A stretch of 64,000 bases of DNA from Bog-950 sp046329515 (GTDB lineage: Bacteria; Bacteroidota; Bacteroidia; Chitinophagales; LD1), in contig JAXLUM010000001.1 in the NCBI GenBank assembly GCA_046329515.1, positions 124,001-188,000 on the forward strand, given 5' to 3'. Made by a program: the position numbers and the translations under genes. This document shows, one piece after another, positions 55,535 to 64,000 of the stretch. Numbering within the stretch: the stretch's first letter is position 1; each line of letters begins with the position of its first letter. The notes below the pieces were generated by a model. It was not told where the DNA came from. It worked only from the letters and a program-made list of their open reading frames with translations, and searched no databases.

Positions 55535-55643
55535 CGGCCCGTTTTAAACGGAAATGTTCTTCGAAAAAAGGTTACAAGAGTTTGAAGCTCAACTAACTAC
55601 AAATGATAATCGGCCCGGTTTAGGCCGTGCACGATTGTCGAAA

Positions 55644-55656
55644 GTTCTTTGAAATA
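55644..55656 (+). promoter_or_regulatory. boxA-like antitermination element before 16S
   Basis: GTTCTTTGAAATA, 99 bases before the 16S gene. A nearly identical GTTCTTTGACATA precedes the 23S gene, the pattern expected for Nus-factor boxA sites. Confidence 0.6.
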
Positions 55657-55754
55657 CAGGTAAGAAATACAGAAGCGAATTAACAGGTTAGAATAAATGC
55701 TTAAATCATTTTTTTCCTAACCATTCTTTTGAATGCTAAGGAATCAACTCTTTT

Positions 55755-57279
<1,525 letters not shown>

Positions 57280-57382
57280 TTAGAGCAAACTAGCCTGTTT
57301 TAGCTCTGTATTTCTTCCTTTATTTCAAATGTTATTATTCGCTTCGGCGAATGTTGTTCTTTATCACTTCTGTTACTGCAAT

Positions 57383-57456
57383 AGTCTCGTAGCTCAGGTG
57401 GTTAGAGCGTTACACTGATAATGTAAAGGTCCGCAGTTCGAGTCTGCGCGGGACTA
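57383..57456 (+). tRNA. tRNA-Ile (GAT)
   Basis: A 74-base cloverleaf. Acceptor AGTCTCG pairs with CGGGACT; the anticodon arm TTACA-CTGATAA-TGTAA gives GAT; the discriminator is A. The CCA end is not encoded, so it needs the CCA-adding enzyme. It sits in the 16S-23S spacer. Confidence 0.95.
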
Positions 57457-57484
57457 CATTATAGTGTGGTTTCCCAAAATAAAT

Positions 57485-57558
57485 GGGGGATTAGCTCATC
57501 TGGCTAGAGCGCCTGCTTTGCAAGCAGGAGGTGATCGGTTCGATCCCGATATCCTCCA
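57485..57558 (+). tRNA. tRNA-Ala (TGC)
   Basis: A 74-base cloverleaf. Acceptor GGGGGAT pairs with ATCCTCC (one G-T pair); the anticodon arm CCTGC-TTTGCAA-GCAGG gives TGC; the T arm has TTCGATC. CCA is not encoded. It follows tRNA-Ile by 28 bases. Confidence 0.95.
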
Positions 57559-57588
57559 CATTGTTGGTAATACGCTAAGTAGAATTAT

Positions 57589-57631
57589 CCTTCGAAAAGC
57601 TAAAGGTTACTAACGGAAGTTCTTTGACATA
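57589..57631 (+). promoter_or_regulatory. boxA and upstream repeat before 23S
   Basis: CTTCGAAAAGCTAAAGGTTAC (57590-57610) echoes CTTCGAAAAAAGGTTAC (55559-55575) in the leader, and GTTCTTTGACATA (57619-57631) is the second boxA-like element. Together they repeat part of the 16S leader before the 23S gene. Confidence 0.55.
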
Positions 57632-57679
57632 TTGGCGAATTAATAAAATCAAAATTTCAATTTTAAATCATCCAAGATT

Positions 57680-60549
<2,870 letters not shown>

Positions 60550-60604
60550 AATTTTTTGGCTTCCGTAGATTGACGCAAAAGCAACTACGGATTGATTAAA
60601 GAAG

Positions 60605-60634
60605 TTTTGATTTTATTAATTCCCATATTGTCAA
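60605..60634 (+). other. 3' half of the 23S processing stem
   Basis: TTTTGATTTTATTAATTCCC and following bases are complementary to 57624-57654 with one small bulge. The pairing closes the 23S gene in one long stem, as expected for precursor processing. Confidence 0.7.
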
Positions 60635-60699
60635 AAATTATTGAGTGTAAACTCTAAGTTATTGCCTGCAAGGTGTTCGGCTGCAGGGTTCAAACTTAA

Positions 60700-60808
<109 letters not shown>

Positions 60809-60817
60809 CTTATTTTA

Positions 60818-60850
60818 AAAGCCTTTCCGTTTATTCGGAGAGGCTTTTTT
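60818..60850 (+). terminator. rRNA operon terminator
   Basis: AAAGCCTTTCCG (60818-60829) pairs with CGGAGAGGCTTT (60836-60847), with one G-T pair, and six Ts follow. Confidence 0.9.
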
Positions 60851-60954
60851 ATTTTAGGCCCGCCTGCCCGCCCCCTATCTTCAGGTTAAAATGATTTTAT
60901 ATTTAAAGTGTTTTTTCATATATTGGTTACATATTTTTGAACCAAACCAATATT

Positions 60955-61149
60955 ATGAAACGATTAACACTAAGTATGCTGGCGGCTGTTGCCTTACTGG
61001 CATGCACCACTTCCTGCAAAAACTGCTGGAAGTGTAAGGCTACCTTATCCAAACAAACTTTTTGCGGCAATATGGCTGCCTATGAGGCCGACCAGTTTAT
61101 GTATGAGCATGCCGGGCAAAATCCATCCTGCACCCCGCCCGAGGACTAA
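60955..61149 (+). CDS. Small Cys-rich lipoprotein
   Basis: This 64-residue protein (ATG 60955) has a lipobox near AVALLACTTSC, so Cys 16 or Cys 21 is lipidated. The mature part is short and rich in Cys (SCKNCWKCKATLSKQTFCGN and NPSCTPPED), enough for two or three disulfides or a metal site. No family was recognised. It starts just after the rRNA operon terminator and ends at its own terminator at 61177. The product is small but has a credible signal and stop-terminator context. Confidence 0.6.
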   Translation: MKRLTLSMLAAVALLACTTSCKNCWKCKATLSKQTFCGNMAAYEADQFMYEHAGQNPSCTPPED

Positions 61150-61176
61150 CAACTGTAATTCTTGCTATCAACTAAC

Positions 61177-61206
61177 AGCTCCTTACAATCTAAGGGGCTT
61201 TTTTAT
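61177..61206 (+). terminator. Terminator after the small lipoprotein gene
   Basis: AGCTCCTTA (61177-61185), CAATC loop, TAAGGGGCT (61191-61199), then a T run. One G-T pair in a nine-base stem. Confidence 0.8.
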
Positions 61207-61299
61207 TGTTTCCCACCAAATTCGAACATGCGATAATTCACTTAATTATGGATAGCCGTTTAGCGTTCATTGTTACAACTTTGTAATAAAGCAAGCGAT

Positions 61300-62040
61300 A
61301 TGAGTTCATTTTTAAATTCGGTTGGCGCGTTTTTTAAAAACCTTTTTGCTTCCAAAGAAAGCGCGGAGGTTGAGATAGCCGTATCAGCCACTGGTGGAAC
61401 TGAAAGAATGGAAGGTGCTGTGCCGGCCGATGTTGCCCAACTGCAGCAAAAATTCGAGGTGCTCAAAAATTTGGGATTTACAATAACACCGGAATTGGCG
61501 GATTACTGTTTGAAGGATATGAAGGCGGGAACCTCTTTTACCTACTGGAAAATTTTTGTTGTCATGACCTTACTTGAGGTGGATGATAAATGCATTAGCT
61601 ATTCCCCTTGGACTATTGCGGAATGTGCGGAGGTGGATGAATTTGTAGCCGATATGCAAAAGCTGGCTGCCGGCAAGCTGCGCATCACGGATGTTTCCTT
61701 TACTGAAGTAGAGAATGATGAAGGCGATGATGATGAGGAAGAAAAAAAAGAACCTGTAACTTATCACAGGCTTATTTTTAGCCTTAACGGCTATAAATAC
61801 GATGAAACTTTTCAGGCCTGGGACGATTGGCGATGGGGGGACGAAAATTATTTGCCGGTGGTTTTTATAAACCAGGCGCTGCAAAAGGATAATATACAAG
61901 AACGTATAGCGGTAACCACCGAAGATGAATTAGGTGACCCAAGGGTAGTGGCAATTTACGGCACACCTGAATATATAGAGGCAGTTAATAAAGCTACCGG
62001 CCTTGAATTCAGGTTTACAACGCAGGTAAAGGATATTTAA
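61300..62040 (+). CDS. Orphan acidic protein
   Basis: This 246-residue cytoplasmic protein (ATG 61300) has no signal peptide. It has an N-terminal helix (FLNSVGAFFKNLFASKE), a mixed middle (YWKIFVVMTLLEVDDKCISY) and an acidic loop GDDDEEEKKE. The C-terminal half has YKYDETFQAWDDWRWGDENY. The aromatic, acidic, isolated character resembles many immunity or small regulatory proteins, but no motif supports that. It lies between the 5S gene and a decayed second copy of the 5S end. Confidence 0.65.
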   Translation: MSSFLNSVGAFFKNLFASKESAEVEIAVSATGGTERMEGAVPADVAQLQQKFEVLKNLGFTITPELADYCLKDMKAGTSFTYWKIFVVMTLLEVDDKCISYSPWTIAECAEVDEFVADMQKLAAGKLRITDVSFTEVENDEGDDDEEEKKEPVTYHRLIFSLNGYKYDETFQAWDDWRWGDENYLPVVFINQALQKDNIQERIAVTTEDELGDPRVVAIYGTPEYIEAVNKATGLEFRFTTQVKDI

Positions 62041-62054
62041 TTTATACCAAGGCA

Positions 62055-62142
62055 GTTAGACTCATGGCCGTTGCTACCGCCCTCGTCAGAAGGTAGTCGC
62101 CGTGTTGTTTTAGAAGTTCCGTCAATTCGCCGAGGCTTTTTT
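62055..62142 (+). pseudogene. Decayed 5S rRNA 3' end with terminator
   Basis: AGGTAGTCGCC (62091-62101) is identical to 60796-60806 in the 5S gene. After three bases, 62105-62142 matches the 5S trailer and terminator: aligning the two 38-41-base stretches by eye gives 32 identities, 6 mismatches and a 3-base gap, and both end in six Ts. Upstream, CTCATGG and AGTTAGA weakly match the 5S interior. The terminator stem is still mostly formable. It is a non-functional remnant, possibly still a terminator for the orphan gene. Confidence 0.75.
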
Positions 62143-62213
62143 GTTTTTAGTCCGAAATCCGCTCGGTTTGTTTATTTATTGCCATTGGCTAACTTTATAG
62201 GTAAACACAACCT

Positions 62214-64000
62214 ATGAAGTTTTTTTTCTCTTTAATCTGCATTTCGTTTCTTATTAGTGCAGGTGCACAGGTAATGCAGGTAAAGGTGCCCAATTACACT
62301 GTGTTTAGGGACACAGAAAGGAATGTCTCTAGTAGTCTTGTAGGCAACTCTTCGCCCGATGCACAACAGCACCCTGAATTCGGCCTACTGCCGTTTAATG
62401 CTCAATGCCGGAACTGTGTCGAACTAATTGACAAACGAACCATTGATTCGAGGCTTTTTATTGATCCGCAAAACACCAAACATTCTTATTCGCAAAAGTC
62501 AATTTTTCCCCTGCATTATAAAGCAAGTGAAAATGATGTTTGGCACACCATAGACCCACGCTTACAGCCGGTTGGCGGTGAACCTGGTGTTTATAGTGCA
62601 CCACATCAGCCTGTTCCTACCAGTTGCAACATGAATAAAAAGTGTGTTACGCTTACGGCTGAGGGATTGAGCTTTGAGTACAATCGAAATTTGAACTTAT
62701 CCTTTTTCAATGCCCAGACTTACACGCAGGCGCAACCTGTAAATTACGGCCAATACACCATCGGCGAAGACGGTTTACTAGTTAAAGACGCATGGCCTGG
62801 TATAGATATGGAGCAGATTTTTGCAATAGGTGAGGTAAGAACCGATTTCGTTATTAAAGCGCCCTTGTCAATTCCTTTAAACGATGGCTACATGGTAATT
62901 GAGGACAAGTTTACCTTGCCTACAGGATACACTTTTGCAGAAGGCGAAGGTAGTCATCTGGAAAACGGGGGCTTCACAGGTAACTACGAAATTAAGGACG
63001 CAAAGGGTAAATCAATTATCATCTATGAAAAGCCTGTTTTTTACGATAGCCGTGTATTAGGCTCTTTTGGAATATATCATCTGCAAAATTTCGGTAATAA
63101 TTATACGTTACAACTGCTTGTTCCCATAAGTTGGTTAAAGCAAACTGATTTGGTTTATCCCCTTGTTATAGACCCGGTGGTTTATGGCTTAACCAGGTAT
63201 GGAGATTATCTGTATACCGGTCAAACCGGCGCTAATTTGGGTTTTACCTCAATGGCTTTGGGTAGTTGCGATTACCACATGAATGTTCTTACCCCGGGCC
63301 CAAGCCAACTAGTTGATGCCTATGTTGGATTGGAATATACGTTGACCTATAACCCTAGTTGCGGAAACCCACCTCTAATTGCTCCGTTTTGTACTTTTAG
63401 CCAGGTTAGCATGGAGGTGCTTTGCGATTCGTGCCAAACCAGTACGGGCATTTTGGCCTGCGACCCTGCTAGCCCGCCATACACCGGCACTTGCGGTACA
63501 GACTCTAACCTAGTTCCCGGTTCAACCTTAATTCATGTAAATAACATTAACCCCAATTTTTTAAGCTGTTACTCAGGTGCAAGTTGCGGCGAATCCATTG
63601 CCTTTACGTTAAAAAACCGCGATTCCATTTGCGGAGATGTTTGTGGTAATTTGTGTGCCAGAGGAAACATGTGGCTAATTACTTTGGAAACAATGGCTAC
63701 AGGCTCACCGTCAATAATAAGTGTAAACGGAGATTCGCTTATTTCTTCAATACCTTCAGGAAACCAATGGTATTTAAACGGTATTATAGTGCCCGGCGCA
63801 ACAGGTGTTGTTTATGAAGCCACTACCCCCGGATGGTACACCGTAGTTAATAGTTCGGTTTCTCCCTGCCTTTCTGAACCCTATTATTTTGATACAGCAT
63901 GCAAAGCTATGTTCAACATAGTTGATGGTAGTGCGTTTGGATACGATAGCATTTACTTTGGCTACAATCAAAGCCTTGGTTATAATTTGAATTATTTGTG
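62214..64000 (+). CDS. Large secreted surface protein (partial)
   Basis: The start is ATG 62214; the 3' end lies outside the window (at least 595 codons). The signal peptide is MKFFFSLICISFLISAGAQ. The N-terminal region has paired cysteines (FNAQCRNCVELIDKRTIDSR) and HYKASENDVWHTIDPRLQP, a pattern I know from large Bacteroidota surface proteins. Many Cys pairs follow around residues 380-490 (MEVLCDSCQTSTGILACDP, CGDVCGNLCARG). An Ig-like segment covers about 505-545 (GNQWYLNGIIVPGATG, then VYEATTPGWYTVVNSS). It is probably an adhesin carried by T9SS, but the sorting domain is beyond the window. Confidence 0.75.
   Translation, partial: MKFFFSLICISFLISAGAQVMQVKVPNYTVFRDTERNVSSSLVGNSSPDAQQHPEFGLLPFNAQCRNCVELIDKRTIDSRLFIDPQNTKHSYSQKSIFPLHYKASENDVWHTIDPRLQPVGGEPGVYSAPHQPVPTSCNMNKKCVTLTAEGLSFEYNRNLNLSFFNAQTYTQAQPVNYGQYTIGEDGLLVKDAWPGIDMEQIFAIGEVRTDFVIKAPLSIPLNDGYMVIEDKFTLPTGYTFAEGEGSHLENGGFTGNYEIKDAKGKSIIIYEKPVFYDSRVLGSFGIYHLQNFGNNYTLQLLVPISWLKQTDLVYPLVIDPVVYGLTRYGDYLYTGQTGANLGFTSMALGSCDYHMNVLTPGPSQLVDAYVGLEYTLTYNPSCGNPPLIAPFCTFSQVSMEVLCDSCQTSTGILACDPASPPYTGTCGTDSNLVPGSTLIHVNNINPNFLSCYSGASCGESIAFTLKNRDSICGDVCGNLCARGNMWLITLETMATGSPSIISVNGDSLISSIPSGNQWYLNGIIVPGATGVVYEATTPGWYTVVNSSVSPCLSEPYYFDTACKAMFNIVDGSAFGYDSIYFGYNQSLGYNLNYL

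Larger units (their letters stand above)
55022..55754 (+). other. rRNA operon leader with tandem promoters
   Basis: This 733-base gap holds an AT-rich upstream zone, promoter P1 (55143-55172), an inter-promoter stretch with a TCCGGCTTAGCCGGA hairpin near 55349-55363, and promoter P2 (55502-55534). It also holds four boxA-like or processing features described separately. No protein gene is supported. Confidence 0.75.

Overview
The window reads as a chromosomal segment of a member of the Bacteroidota. The evidence is type IX secretion (T9SS) C-terminal sorting domains on several secreted proteins, families typical of the phylum (DUF4290, DUF5777 barrel, acyloxyacyl hydrolase, YCF48-like lipoproteins, CX4CH cytochrome-like proteins), promoters of the phylum's TTTG-N19-TAnnTTTG type, and almost no Shine-Dalgarno sequences. 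The 16S gene is also of Bacteroidota type. The order is probably close to Chitinophagales or Sphingobacteriales, but I cannot fix it by eye. No insertion sequence, prophage, integrase or CRISPR array was seen.

Layout. Positions 1-8499 are almost all on the minus strand: a GT2 glycosyltransferase fused to a membrane/sugar-transferase-like part (cut by the window edge), recR, a polytopic membrane protein, polA and a membrane-anchored sulfotransferase. Positions 8584-18658 mix both strands: class III aminotransferase, YCF48-like lipoprotein, CtlX-type hydrolase, PagL-like lipid A deacylase, DUF502 protein, a TPR-like exported protein behind uvrA, and an MtfA peptidase. Positions 18740-23983 hold an old-yellow-enzyme family reductase, an SDR, a UvrD/PcrA helicase and DUF4290. 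Positions 24012-27767 hold a Bacteroidota-specific helical protein and a large T9SS cargo protein. Positions 28041-31479 hold murA (Asp in place of the catalytic Cys), grpE and dnaJ. Positions 31547-37611 hold a NatAB-like ABC exporter with a coiled-coil secreted protein, then a nucleotide-sugar cluster (rfbA, SDR epimerase, galE). Positions 37616-43522 hold a papain-like peptidase, a sodium/solute symporter, a LOG-family protein, an M23 peptidase and Bcp.

Positions 43586-46547 form the most system-like block. Two consecutive exported proteins each carry one non-canonical CX4CH haem-type motif, and they are followed by a YceI lipocalin-like protein and a DUF5777 barrel. Hsp20 follows with a sigma-54-like promoter and an upstream palindrome. 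Further on are T9SS cargo proteins, DUF72, OsmC, a CheY-like regulator, a second copy of the 24-kb helical protein family and an AlkZ/YcaQ-like glycosylase.

Positions 55022-60850 are a complete rRNA operon (16S, tRNA-Ile, tRNA-Ala, 23S, 5S). It has two near-identical promoter segments, repeated boxA-like motifs, matching processing stems and a terminator. About 1.2 kb after the 5S gene lies a decayed copy of the 5S 3' end plus its terminator, flanking an orphan acidic protein. The window ends inside a large secreted surface protein.
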